Shown: positions 1 to 8,456 of the stretch, piece after piece
Position numbering within the stretch: position 1 is the stretch's first letter
How the letters are laid out: every line of letters starts with the position of its first letter
NCBI GenBank assembly: GCA_951828385.1
Contig: OX639973.1
Coordinates: 3,153,200 to 3,217,199 of the forward strand
Source of the DNA: an uncultured Poribacteria bacterium
GTDB taxonomy: Bacteria; Poribacteria; WGA-4E; WGA-3G
Reading direction: 5' to 3'
DNA length: 64,000 bases
Program-made: the position numbers and the translations under genes
The notes under the pieces: generated by a model
Databases searched by the model: none
What the model was told of the DNA's origin: nothing
The model's input: only the letters and a program-made list of their open reading frames with translations

Positions 1-30
1 CTCACTGCGAGGCAAACTGACAACTAATTA

Positions 31-66
31 TGCATTTTATGCACCATTTTGATTTCTATATGCGTC
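31..66 (+). promoter_or_regulatory. Candidate ECF-type promoter of first sigma-propeller gene
   Basis: TGCACC (40-45), a 17-base spacer and CGTC (63-66) match the general ECF pattern of an AAC-like -35 and a CGTC -10. A short inverted repeat, TGCAT-TTT-ATGCA (31-43), overlaps the -35. Nearly the same block lies upstream of the paralogue at 3117-3151. Assignment to ECF sigma is inference. Confidence 0.5.
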
Positions 67-105
67 ACTATATCATGAAGCCCCTATTCTTTCTCAGGAG
101 ATATG

Positions 106-3039
106 ATGAAAACAAACGACGTTGACCTCATTCGACGTGTTTTAGATGGCGATCAAGGCGCATTTACCGCACTCGTCAATAAATATCAGAAATCGGTGCA
201 CGCCCTCGTCTGGCGAAAGATAGGCGATTTCCATATCGCCGAAGAACTCACACAGGATGTCTTTCTGAAGGTCTACAAAAGACTCTCCACGTTGAAACGT
301 CCTGAACTTTTTCCGGGATGGCTCTACGTCATTGCCACGCGGCACTGTGTGTCATGGCTGCGCAAAAAGGAACTACCGACAAAATCTCTGGATGCCATGT
401 CCACAGTCGAACTCGAAGAAGCCTGCTACGCACAATATGAAGCGAACTGTGGTGAAGAAGCAGCCATTGAACATCAGCGCGAATTCGTCAAACGCCTCCT
501 CCAAAAGCTGCCGGAGAGCGAACGCACTGTTGTAACCCTGTATTATCTCGCAGAAATGAAGAGTGAAGAGATTAGCATGTTTTTGGGGGTATCGTCAAAC
601 ACAGTAAGGAGTCGGCTCCGCCGCGCCCGTGAGCGATTAGAAAAGGAAGAATTTATAGTTCAAGAAGTGCTGGGTAACTTCCAGATACCTACGAATCTAA
701 CCGAGAATATCATGCGCGAAATTGCACGCATCAAACCGGTATCTACTTCCGTGAGTAAGCCGTGGCTACCGTGGGGACTCTCACTCGCGTCAACCTTTTT
801 GGTTATCCTGATGGTCGGGATGGGACCTCAGGCGTTGTCGCGTTTTCAACAACCCTACAACTTGGACGCAACCTCGGAGATGACAGTTGAGTTGGTTGAT
901 GCACCCGTTGTGTTTGAATTGAAACGAGAACTGGATGTCAGAAATCAGTTTGGAAAGCGTAATACGCCAGGGAAAGGCAGCGGTGCGGGTCCGAGAACCG
1001 ATGCCGGACTGTTGGCAGCAGCACAGGCAGATACCGTAGAGAGACAGGAGACAGAACCGCAATGGATGCCAACAAGGGGACCGGAAGGCGGCGGTGTCAA
1101 GAACCTGTTTGCCACATCTCAGAAAGAGGTCTACGCGATTGGAGGCACTCGACTCTACCAGTTAGCAGATGACAATACTGGATGGACACTCATTAACGCC
1201 GCACTCCCCTTTACACCTTATAGCACGCCGATGGCAGAAGGGAAAGATACCCTCTATATTGTTACTGAGACTGACCTGCTCGCATCAACGGATCGTGGCC
1301 TAACGTTGCATTTCCTCGGTCCACGGCCACGCGGGCGCGCCATCGCCCTGCTTATCCCCAGCAGATTACGCTGGTCGAAGGATGCACAGATCGAAATGTA
1401 CCTCGTCCTCGCAGACGGTGTGTTTCGTTCAACAGATACTGGCGGCACCTGGCACGCCTTTAACGATGGTTTGACCGCACCAAAGATACATACTGCTGCT
1501 GCCGTTGAAAACGCACTCTTTTTGGGGACAAAGCACGGACTCTATCGACGCAATTCAGGGGTATGGGAGAAATTACCCGTCGCACAGTCACAATCTATTG
1601 ACGCATTAGCAGTCGCTGGCGACACAATTTACATCAGTGCTCCAAGGCAGAAAGATCAGGAATCCGCTGTGCTCTTTGCCTCAAGCGACTTCGGAGCGTC
1701 TTGGATTGACATAACCCCCACGAATCTAAAAACAGGAATGTCACCACTCAAAATCGGGTCTGTCAAGCTTATCGCGGCAGGTGAAATGCTCTTAGTGCTC
1801 GGTGCGGGTGTGTTAGGTTCACGAGATGCTGGCGATACATGGGAATACCTCGGTTTTCACAGAGACGCGCTTGCAGTCGGCATTTTCTCAGCAGTCGCTT
1901 TAGATGAGAATACTTTTTTTATCGCAGGAGCGGATAAACTCGGACGTTCAACCGATGGCGGTCATAGTTGGCATCAGTTCACAGCAGGTATAGCGGAATC
2001 TCGCATTCTTGATCTCGCTCAGGTTAACAACGTGCTCTACGCTGTAACCAATAAAGGTGTCGCTAAATCCATTGACGGTGGGAATCAATGGACACAGCTC
2101 GACACAAATCTACCGCTCCCGCCAAATAAATCGCTTGGTGCATTGAAATTGTCGAATATGACAGTCATGGGTGATTCGCTTTACGTCAGAGCGAATCAGG
2201 GCGGAAGTACAAACTGCCTGCTCCATTTACCCCCGGATGCCGATACACTGCGGCATATTGAAGAAATGCCGGTTTATGTGGATCCGAGCCACGGCAAATG
2301 GTTAGAAAGCAACATCCGAACTACAGCTGCTATTGGTCTTAGTAAGGCAAATCAGCCCGATCTGTTTCGCTATCAACTTGGCATTGAGGAAGCCGTTGTC
2401 CGAACAACGGGTGAATTCGCTACTAACGAAGACACCTTCTACATTGAATACGAGCGACGCCTCTACCGATGGACCCGTGGTGAACATAAATGGCACGACA
2501 CCGGTATGCACGACACACCTGTATTCGGGAACTTCTATGCGACTAACGGTTTCCAATTCGCCGTTTCAGGAAAGGTCATCTATCTCGGGAAAAGTGACGG
2601 CAGCCTCCTCCGCTCCTTCGACGACGGGGACACTTGGAAAGATATGAGCGTAGATTTTCCCTTCCGCCTTAATAAAGCGGAAGCGCAGGACCAACTTCTA
2701 AAGAAATTACCGCACTTCAGAGAGATATTCTTTCTGGATAACACGGTGTACGTTTCAACGAAAGACGGCGTTGCCATGTCAAGCGATGGTGAGAACTGGC
2801 ACACACTCACCGATTCACAATATACACCGATTGCCATGCGTCAATTAGCAGTCCATGATACAACCCTCTACGGCGTTTCCCAAACAGGGGTTTATCAATT
2901 GGACAATAGGACAAGCATCTGGGAGCAGATTACCTCAGAAGTCCTTGGACGCGTAACTTCCATTGTTATTGCGAGGAATGTCCTCTATATAGGCACAGAG
3001 CACCATGGCATCTTAAGCTTGCCGCTGTATGAACGCTAA
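106..3039 (+). CDS. ECF sigma factor fused to membrane-anchored Asp-box propeller
   Basis: The N-terminal 185 residues are a complete ECF sigma factor: region 2 (about residues 8-80, with the FHIAEELTQDVFLKVY core) and region 4 (about 125-180, helix-turn-helix with SSNTVRSRLRRARERL). A single hydrophobic helix follows at about 222-244. The remaining roughly 700 residues should be outside the cytoplasm and carry Asp-box (BNR/sortilin/Ycf48-like) motifs such as STDGGHSW, SIDGGNQW, SFDDGDTW and SSDGENW. The product therefore looks like a membrane-tethered transcription initiation factor with an external beta-propeller sensor. ECF sigma factors with long C-terminal extensions are known in Planctomycetes and relatives. 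AGGAG at 96-100 fits ATG 106 better than ATG 103. How sigma is released is unknown; proteolysis is one possibility. A very similar paralogue follows directly. Confidence 0.85.
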   Translation: MKTNDVDLIRRVLDGDQGAFTALVNKYQKSVHALVWRKIGDFHIAEELTQDVFLKVYKRLSTLKRPELFPGWLYVIATRHCVSWLRKKELPTKSLDAMSTVELEEACYAQYEANCGEEAAIEHQREFVKRLLQKLPESERTVVTLYYLAEMKSEEISMFLGVSSNTVRSRLRRARERLEKEEFIVQEVLGNFQIPTNLTENIMREIARIKPVSTSVSKPWLPWGLSLASTFLVILMVGMGPQALSRFQQPYNLDATSEMTVELVDAPVVFELKRELDVRNQFGKRNTPGKGSGAGPRTDAGLLAAAQADTVERQETEPQWMPTRGPEGGGVKNLFATSQKEVYAIGGTRLYQLADDNTGWTLINAALPFTPYSTPMAEGKDTLYIVTETDLLASTDRGLTLHFLGPRPRGRAIALLIPSRLRWSKDAQIEMYLVLADGVFRSTDTGGTWHAFNDGLTAPKIHTAAAVENALFLGTKHGLYRRNSGVWEKLPVAQSQSIDALAVAGDTIYISAPRQKDQESAVLFASSDFGASWIDITPTNLKTGMSPLKIGSVKLIAAGEMLLVLGAGVLGSRDAGDTWEYLGFHRDALAVGIFSAVALDENTFFIAGADKLGRSTDGGHSWHQFTAGIAESRILDLAQVNNVLYAVTNKGVAKSIDGGNQWTQLDTNLPLPPNKSLGALKLSNMTVMGDSLYVRANQGGSTNCLLHLPPDADTLRHIEEMPVYVDPSHGKWLESNIRTTAAIGLSKANQPDLFRYQLGIEEAVVRTTGEFATNEDTFYIEYERRLYRWTRGEHKWHDTGMHDTPVFGNFYATNGFQFAVSGKVIYLGKSDGSLLRSFDDGDTWKDMSVDFPFRLNKAEAQDQLLKKLPHFREIFFLDNTVYVSTKDGVAMSSDGENWHTLTDSQYTPIAMRQLAVHDTTLYGVSQTGVYQLDNRTSIWEQITSEVLGRVTSIVIARNVLYIGTEHHGILSLPLYER

Positions 3040-3057
3040 TAGATCAATAGCTTCGGT

Positions 3058-3081
3058 GACGAGATTTCCAATCCTCGTTTC
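3058..3081 (+). repeat. Imperfect inverted repeat after the first sigma-propeller gene
   Basis: ACGAG(G)ATT and AATCCTCGT arms flank a TCC loop, with one bulged base. It resembles the GGCGAGGT/ACCTCGCC hairpin at 6119-6139, so the two probably belong to one palindromic repeat family. It lies just after a stop codon but has no T-run, so a terminator role is uncertain. Confidence 0.35.
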
Positions 3082-3116
3082 CACCCCACAGTAAATCCTA
3101 AAATTTTCCCAAAATT

Positions 3117-3151
3117 GCATTTTGTGCAACATTCCAGCCTCCATACGCGTC
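3117..3151 (+). promoter_or_regulatory. Candidate ECF-type promoter of second sigma-propeller gene
   Basis: TGCAAC (3125-3130), a 17-base spacer and CGTC (3148-3151). The TGCATTTTGTGCA block upstream and the ATATCATGAA-CCCCTATT stretch downstream are shared with positions 31-90. The conservation of the elements and of the spacing, in otherwise diverged sequence, supports a real promoter. Confidence 0.55.
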
Positions 3152-3191
3152 TATAATATCATGAAACCCCTATTTTTTGAGAGGAGACATG

Positions 3192-6080
3192 ATGAACACC
3201 CATGACGCTGACCTCATTCAACGTATATTAGATGGTGATGAAGGCGCATTCACCGCGCTTGTGAACAAATATCAAAAATCGGTGCATGCTCTCGTGTGGC
3301 GGAAGATTGGTGATTTTCATATCGCCGAGGAAATCACACAAGATGTCTTTCTGAAGGTTTATAAGAGACTCTCAACGCTGAAACGTCGGGATCATTTTCC
3401 AGGATGGCTCTATGTCATTGCGACGCGGCACTGCATCGCATGGCTCCGGAAGAAGCAACTCCCGACGAAATCTTTAGATGCGATGTCCACAACCGAACTC
3501 GAGGAAATTTGCTATGCGCAATATCAGGCAGACCGCGACGAGGCAGCGGCGATCGAACACCAACGTGAAATCGTCAAACGCCTCCTCCAAAAGCTACCGG
3601 AGAGCGAGCACACTGTCGTAACCCTGTATTATCTCGCAGAAATGACAGGTGAGGAAATTAGCGTATTTTTAGGGGTATCGCCGAGCACCGTCAGGAGCCG
3701 GCTCCATCGCGCCCGCGAACGATTAGGAAAGGAAGAAGCTGTGATTCAAGAGGTCATAGACAATTTTCAACTCTCCCCACATCTAACCGAGACCATCATG
3801 CGCGAAATTGCGCGCATCAAACCCACTTCGCCTTCCGTGAGTAAACCGTGGCTACCGTGGGGACTCTCTTTCGCATCAACATTTTTGGTTATCTTGATGA
3901 TGGGGTTCGGTACACGGGCATTATCCCGTTTTCAACAACCTTACAGTTTGGATGCGACATCCGAAATGACCGTCGAACTGGTTGACGCACCTGTTGTCCT
4001 TGAATTGGCACGCAAATCCGACGCGCTGACCCGATTTGGAAGAGCCGATACACCTCATAGAAATAGTGGATCTGGATTCCAAGCAGAGCCCCTTCTCATC
4101 GCAGCTGCACAAGCAGACGAGACCGACCTTCCAGCAGCAAAACCTGAATGGGTTCAAACAAAGGGACCGGGCGGCGTTTCAAGAGCTGGACTCTTTCTCG
4201 CATCCGACCGGACCCTCTACGCTATTACAAAAACGGGCCTCCACCGACTGAGAGAAACAGCAGACGCGTGGACACTTGTCAGTGCCAGCGGTCCAAATCA
4301 AGAATTTGATCCAGTTATGGCAGAATACGGCGACACCCTCTATCTCCTCACGCTTGATGAACTCTTGGTCTCGGTTGATACCGGTCAGACATGGAATAGC
4401 CTCGGCGCACGCCCACAGGGACGTGCGGTTGCTCTAATCATCACAGACCCGGCGATGTATCTTGTCCTCCAAACCGAGGTATTTCGTTCTGAAGATGTCG
4501 GGAACCAGTGGCACCCCATAGGAAAGGGGTTGCGAACCGATAATCTACCGGCGGGAAACTTCCGTATATGGGACGTGCTCGCCGTTGACAACACCCTATA
4601 TGTCGGAACCAGTCAAGGGCTTTTCCGGTTCACCGACGATTGGGAAAAATTGCCGGTGCCGACTTCGCACGGCATCAAATCGTTGGCAGTCGCTGAAGAT
4701 AGGCTCTACGTCGGAACAATCTGCAGTCCACGACAAGAACCGGGATGGAGCCCATACGCCTCAGTTTTCTATTCAACCGACCTCGACGAGCTTTGGATTG
4801 ATATTACACCGGATACTGACCAGTATCCATTCAAGTTAGCAGTCGCAGTTGGGGTCGTTTCAGTTGGAAACACACTTATGCTCGTTGGTTCCAGTGGTGT
4901 CCTACTCTCTCATAATGGCGGTGAGACATGGATGGACCCAATGCCCGGTCCACATACGTTTAGATCATTTTTCGGAGCGTTTCCTACAGTCGCGTTGGAC
5001 GAAAACAATTTTTACAAAATCGCTAACCGTGGAATCGTGCGCTCAACGGATGGCGGTGCTACATGGCAACCCTTTGTGGCTGGACTGGTGAATTCCCATG
5101 TTCCAAGTCTGGTTACCATCGAAAATGTTCTTTACGCCCTCACACCTACGCAAATGCTCAAATCTACAGATGGCGGTGAGTCCTGGGAAACCATCGGCTT
5201 AAATGCTAAAGAAAATACCTCTTTTCAAGGCGCGAAGGCGAAAGTCGCTACAGCCAACGGTGTGCTCTATACAAGTACAAGTGCACTTGAAGGTGTCACG
5301 TTCTTTCGCCTCTCTAATATGGAAAACATGTTCCTACCCGTCGAAGGTGTACCAGATTTTGAAGAAGACACCTTATACAAGGAATGGGAGAAAAAACTCA
5401 TAGAAGTGGGAAAAAACAAGGGGGATGTTAATAAAGTCATGGAACAACGGTCAGCCGTCTTCGACCGCGGCATTAAAGAACGGGAGACAAATGGAACGTT
5501 TACGGTTTCTGACGATACCGTCTTCATGGAATACAGACATAAACTTTACAGATGGCGACGCGGCGAAACCGCATGGCACGACACAGGTTTAGAAGACATC
5601 AAAGGCATCTCACCTATCCGCGGAAAAGGGTTCACTCTCGCTGTTTCTGGGAACACCGTCTATGCCGGGAAACGAGAGGGAGAGCTTTTCCTGTCCCAAG
5701 ACGGCGGGGACACTTGGCGCGATGTCACCAAGAAACTCGCCTTTCAGTATGGATATTTCAAGGAGATACTGTTTGCAGGATCAACCGTCTACGTCTCAAC
5801 CGACATGGGAGCCATGCGTTCAAACGATGGCGAGACATGGCACACACTCACAGATGCGGATAGGAATAGACTTATCATGGACCGGATCGCAGTCAATGGC
5901 GCGTCGGCTTACGGCGTGCGTGATAGCGGAGTCTATCAGGTAGATCACCAGACAGGTACATGGGCACAGATCACGCCAGAACTGCCACACACAGCCACCT
6001 CTTTTGCTATTGATGGTGATATATTTTACATCGGCACAAAGCAAAGCGGCGTACTCCGTTTTCAGCTTAACCATCAGTAA
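3192..6080 (+). CDS. ECF sigma factor fused to membrane-anchored Asp-box propeller (paralogue)
   Basis: Same architecture as its upstream neighbour: sigma region 2 and region 4 in the first 185 residues, one membrane helix at about 222-244 (WLPWGLSFASTFLVILMMGF), then an external Asp-box propeller with motifs such as STDGGATW, STDGGESW, SQDGGDTW and SNDGETW. The sigma part and the juxtamembrane stretch (FQQPYSLDATSEMTVELVDAPVV) are almost identical between the copies. The propellers are clearly more diverged, which suggests the same promoters are read in response to different external ligands. An in-frame TTG at 3177 opens the reading frame, but GAGGAG at 3181-3186 points to ATG 3189 or, better spaced, ATG 3192. 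The adjacent position shows origin by tandem duplication. Function as a sigma factor is well supported; ligand and release mechanism are not known. Confidence 0.85.
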   Translation: MNTHDADLIQRILDGDEGAFTALVNKYQKSVHALVWRKIGDFHIAEEITQDVFLKVYKRLSTLKRRDHFPGWLYVIATRHCIAWLRKKQLPTKSLDAMSTTELEEICYAQYQADRDEAAAIEHQREIVKRLLQKLPESEHTVVTLYYLAEMTGEEISVFLGVSPSTVRSRLHRARERLGKEEAVIQEVIDNFQLSPHLTETIMREIARIKPTSPSVSKPWLPWGLSFASTFLVILMMGFGTRALSRFQQPYSLDATSEMTVELVDAPVVLELARKSDALTRFGRADTPHRNSGSGFQAEPLLIAAAQADETDLPAAKPEWVQTKGPGGVSRAGLFLASDRTLYAITKTGLHRLRETADAWTLVSASGPNQEFDPVMAEYGDTLYLLTLDELLVSVDTGQTWNSLGARPQGRAVALIITDPAMYLVLQTEVFRSEDVGNQWHPIGKGLRTDNLPAGNFRIWDVLAVDNTLYVGTSQGLFRFTDDWEKLPVPTSHGIKSLAVAEDRLYVGTICSPRQEPGWSPYASVFYSTDLDELWIDITPDTDQYPFKLAVAVGVVSVGNTLMLVGSSGVLLSHNGGETWMDPMPGPHTFRSFFGAFPTVALDENNFYKIANRGIVRSTDGGATWQPFVAGLVNSHVPSLVTIENVLYALTPTQMLKSTDGGESWETIGLNAKENTSFQGAKAKVATANGVLYTSTSALEGVTFFRLSNMENMFLPVEGVPDFEEDTLYKEWEKKLIEVGKNKGDVNKVMEQRSAVFDRGIKERETNGTFTVSDDTVFMEYRHKLYRWRRGETAWHDTGLEDIKGISPIRGKGFTLAVSGNTVYAGKREGELFLSQDGGDTWRDVTKKLAFQYGYFKEILFAGSTVYVSTDMGAMRSNDGETWHTLTDADRNRLIMDRIAVNGASAYGVRDSGVYQVDHQTGTWAQITPELPHTATSFAIDGDIFYIGTKQSGVLRFQLNHQ

Positions 6081-6118
6081 ACATCCGATTTTTCTTGCCC
6101 TCCCGAATCGTTTTTGCA

Positions 6119-6139
6119 GGCGAGGTCCCCAACCTCGCC
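6119..6139 (+). repeat. Perfect 8-bp hairpin (GGCGAGGT/ACCTCGCC)
   Basis: GGCGAGGT (6119-6126), loop CCCCA, ACCTCGCC (6132-6139), 38 bases after the stop codon of the second sigma-propeller gene. It could be a weak terminator or a dispersed palindromic repeat. No T-run follows. Confidence 0.5.
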
Positions 6140-6237
6140 GCTTTCTATGCTACCCATCTTAATTCACCCACTAATCCTGAAAATCCTGATTCAGACAACG
6201 CACATACACACCACCCAACGCATTTTTTACAAAATTA

Positions 6238-6264
6238 TGAAACTTTTTTATTGCCAATCGCGTC
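6238..6264 (+). promoter_or_regulatory. Candidate ECF-type promoter of the WD40 gene
   Basis: TGAAAC (6238-6243), a 17-base spacer and CGTC (6261-6264), followed by ACTA as at 67-70. Same elements and spacing as the two sigma-propeller promoters, suggesting that the WD40 gene belongs to their regulon. Confidence 0.45.
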
Positions 6265-6343
6265 ACTAAATGTTAATCTGAAATGATAGAACGCTCCGTC
6301 TTGAAATCCGCAATCAAAACACCCCTGCTGAAAGGAGTAATCC

Positions 6344-8272
6344 ATGAAGTTCAAGTTTTTCACATGCTTATCGCTTTCAATGGTGTTCCTGTCGTACGGA
6401 TATGCCGAAGACTACAGCACGTGGAACCTACCCGAAGGTGCCACAATGCGCATCGGCAAAGGTAGCATAGATGCCCTAAGATTTTCGCCGGACGGTAACG
6501 AACTCGCTGTAGCAAGTAGCATAGGCATCTGGATGTATAGCGTGGCGACTGGAGACGAACTCGCGCTGCTTACGGGACACACGGCACAGATTCAAAAATT
6601 AGCCTTTTCGCCGGACGGAAAGATTCTCGCTAGCACCGGCAATGATAGCACACTCCGATTGTGGGATACCGATACCGGTCAACAATTGATGGTACTTTCG
6701 GATGGGCGAAATTTATTTGAATCAATTGCCTTTTCACCTGATGGCACCACGATTGCTAGTGGTCAAACTGACACAATTCAGATATGGGATGTTGACACGG
6801 GGGACCCTCTTGCTACACTAACAGGACATACAGATACTGTTAAGGCGTTGGCATTTTCACCCGATGGTAAAACGCTTGCAAGCGCGAGTGAAGACCTGTC
6901 AATTCGGTTGTGGGATATTGATTCTGAAGAGCACCTATCTACGCTTACTGGACATCAGAACCCCGTTAAAGTATTGGCATTTTCACCCGATGGGAACACC
7001 CTCGCAAGTGCAGGCATGGGCGGTACCGTCCGACTGTGGAATCCAGGGATAGGAAAACAAGTACGTGCCCTTGTTCAATTTGGACTTACTGATACCAATC
7101 AGGAATTTCCTGCTGCCACACGGCAGGCAGCGTGGATTGATACACTGGCGTTCTCACCAGACGGATCCATTCTGGCAAGTGGCGATCATCACGGCATCAT
7201 TCAGTTATGGCGTATTGACGATGGCAGCCGCCTTTCTATGGCAAAGTCAGATACAAGACCAATTCGAGCGTTGGCATTCTCGATGGATAAGCCGATCTTC
7301 ATGACCGTTGATTGGAAAGGGACGATTTACTCATGGAATGCATCCACCGGAGTTCAGCTTGCCACGCTTACCCTTAAAGGACACGAAAGTTGGGGACGCG
7401 CGTTAGGCTTCTCTGCTGATGGGACAACCCTTATGACTGTCGGTTGGGATACAGTTCAGTTTTGGGACACCAATGGCGATAGAGAATTCACCCCGATGGC
7501 ACTACCCCAATCAGATGTGGTAAAAGCGTACGCATTTTCACCGGATGGCAACATCCTGGCCGGTGCGACAGATGATATGAATACCATAAAATTGTGGGAG
7601 CTTCAAACCGGCAGCCAACATGCAGCCCTTGCAGGACACACTTGGTTTGTCGAAACCCTCATTTTTTCGTCGGATGGCAGCCGCCTCGCCAGTGGAGACA
7701 GAACAGGCGCGATTTATGTCTGGGATACAGAGACAGGGCATCGCAAGAAAACACTCAAAGGACATCAGATATCGGTGAAAGCGTTGGCATTCTCACCGGA
7801 TGGCACAACCCTTGCAAGCGCGAGTCACCGAGGTATTCGTTTGTGGGACCTTGACACAGGTGATCCCCACACCACCCTTATAGAATATGAAGATTCAGGG
7901 CAAGTCGACACCTTAGCGTTGGCGTTCTCGCCAGACGGTGAAACACTTGTAAGTACCGGAAGAGGGAAGATGCAGTTATGGGATGTTAACAGGCACCGCC
8001 TCCTGTCTGAAATACCGGGACATAGAGGGCGGATCAGAGTGCTAACGTATTCGCCAGACGGCACAACGCTTCTCACCGGATGTGGTGACGGAACAATAGA
8101 GATGTGGCGCACAGACCCCTATACGCTTAAGTCCACCATCAAACCCCATACCGAAAGAGTTGAAATCCTGAAATTCTCATCAGATGGCAGAACGCTTGCC
8201 AGTGGAAGGATGGACGGTACAATTCTCCTATGGCACTGGGCGAGCATCGCTCACAGAAAAACCGGACCCTGA
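6344..8272 (+). CDS. Secreted WD40-repeat protein with 14 repeats
   Basis: 642 residues. The first about 21 residues form a signal peptide ending at a YGYA site. The rest consists of 14 WD40-like units, each with an LAFSPDG-type strand and an LWD-type end, enough for two seven-bladed propellers. It contains no enzymatic motif, so it probably works as an exported scaffold or binding protein outside the inner membrane. AAGGAG (6332-6337) sits 6 bases before the ATG. Unlike many bacterial WD40 proteins it has no kinase or peptidase domain. The upstream ECF-like promoter suggests co-regulation with the two sigma-propeller genes, although the propeller type (WD40 versus Asp-box) is different. The binding partner is unknown. 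Confidence 0.85.
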   Translation: MKFKFFTCLSLSMVFLSYGYAEDYSTWNLPEGATMRIGKGSIDALRFSPDGNELAVASSIGIWMYSVATGDELALLTGHTAQIQKLAFSPDGKILASTGNDSTLRLWDTDTGQQLMVLSDGRNLFESIAFSPDGTTIASGQTDTIQIWDVDTGDPLATLTGHTDTVKALAFSPDGKTLASASEDLSIRLWDIDSEEHLSTLTGHQNPVKVLAFSPDGNTLASAGMGGTVRLWNPGIGKQVRALVQFGLTDTNQEFPAATRQAAWIDTLAFSPDGSILASGDHHGIIQLWRIDDGSRLSMAKSDTRPIRALAFSMDKPIFMTVDWKGTIYSWNASTGVQLATLTLKGHESWGRALGFSADGTTLMTVGWDTVQFWDTNGDREFTPMALPQSDVVKAYAFSPDGNILAGATDDMNTIKLWELQTGSQHAALAGHTWFVETLIFSSDGSRLASGDRTGAIYVWDTETGHRKKTLKGHQISVKALAFSPDGTTLASASHRGIRLWDLDTGDPHTTLIEYEDSGQVDTLALAFSPDGETLVSTGRGKMQLWDVNRHRLLSEIPGHRGRIRVLTYSPDGTTLLTGCGDGTIEMWRTDPYTLKSTIKPHTERVEILKFSSDGRTLASGRMDGTILLWHWASIAHRKTGP

Positions 8273-8358
8273 AAAAAGGACGAGAAACTCTATATTCTCT
8301 TAAAACTGAATGGCCCTGGAAGAAATAGAGGATTCTGTAGTAGAAAAAAGACACCTTG

Positions 8359-8367
8359 TGTTATAAT
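8359..8367 (+). promoter_or_regulatory. Possible extended -10 promoter of the enolase-family gene
   Basis: TGT followed by TATAAT (8362-8367) makes an extended -10 element 90 bases before the start codon. No convincing -35 lies 17-18 bases upstream, so this is tentative. Confidence 0.35.
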
Positions 8368-8456
8368 GAGGCAATTAAAACCTTTCTCAACCCTTATAAC
8401 TGTAATGCGAGGTTCCTGTGCCTCACACCCCTCATTATCACCTAAGGAGTCCACCT

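Noticed and set aside
6095-6286. 63-residue open frame after the second sigma-propeller gene
   Set aside because: It spans a hairpin and the candidate WD40 promoter and has no ribosome site or protein-like composition.
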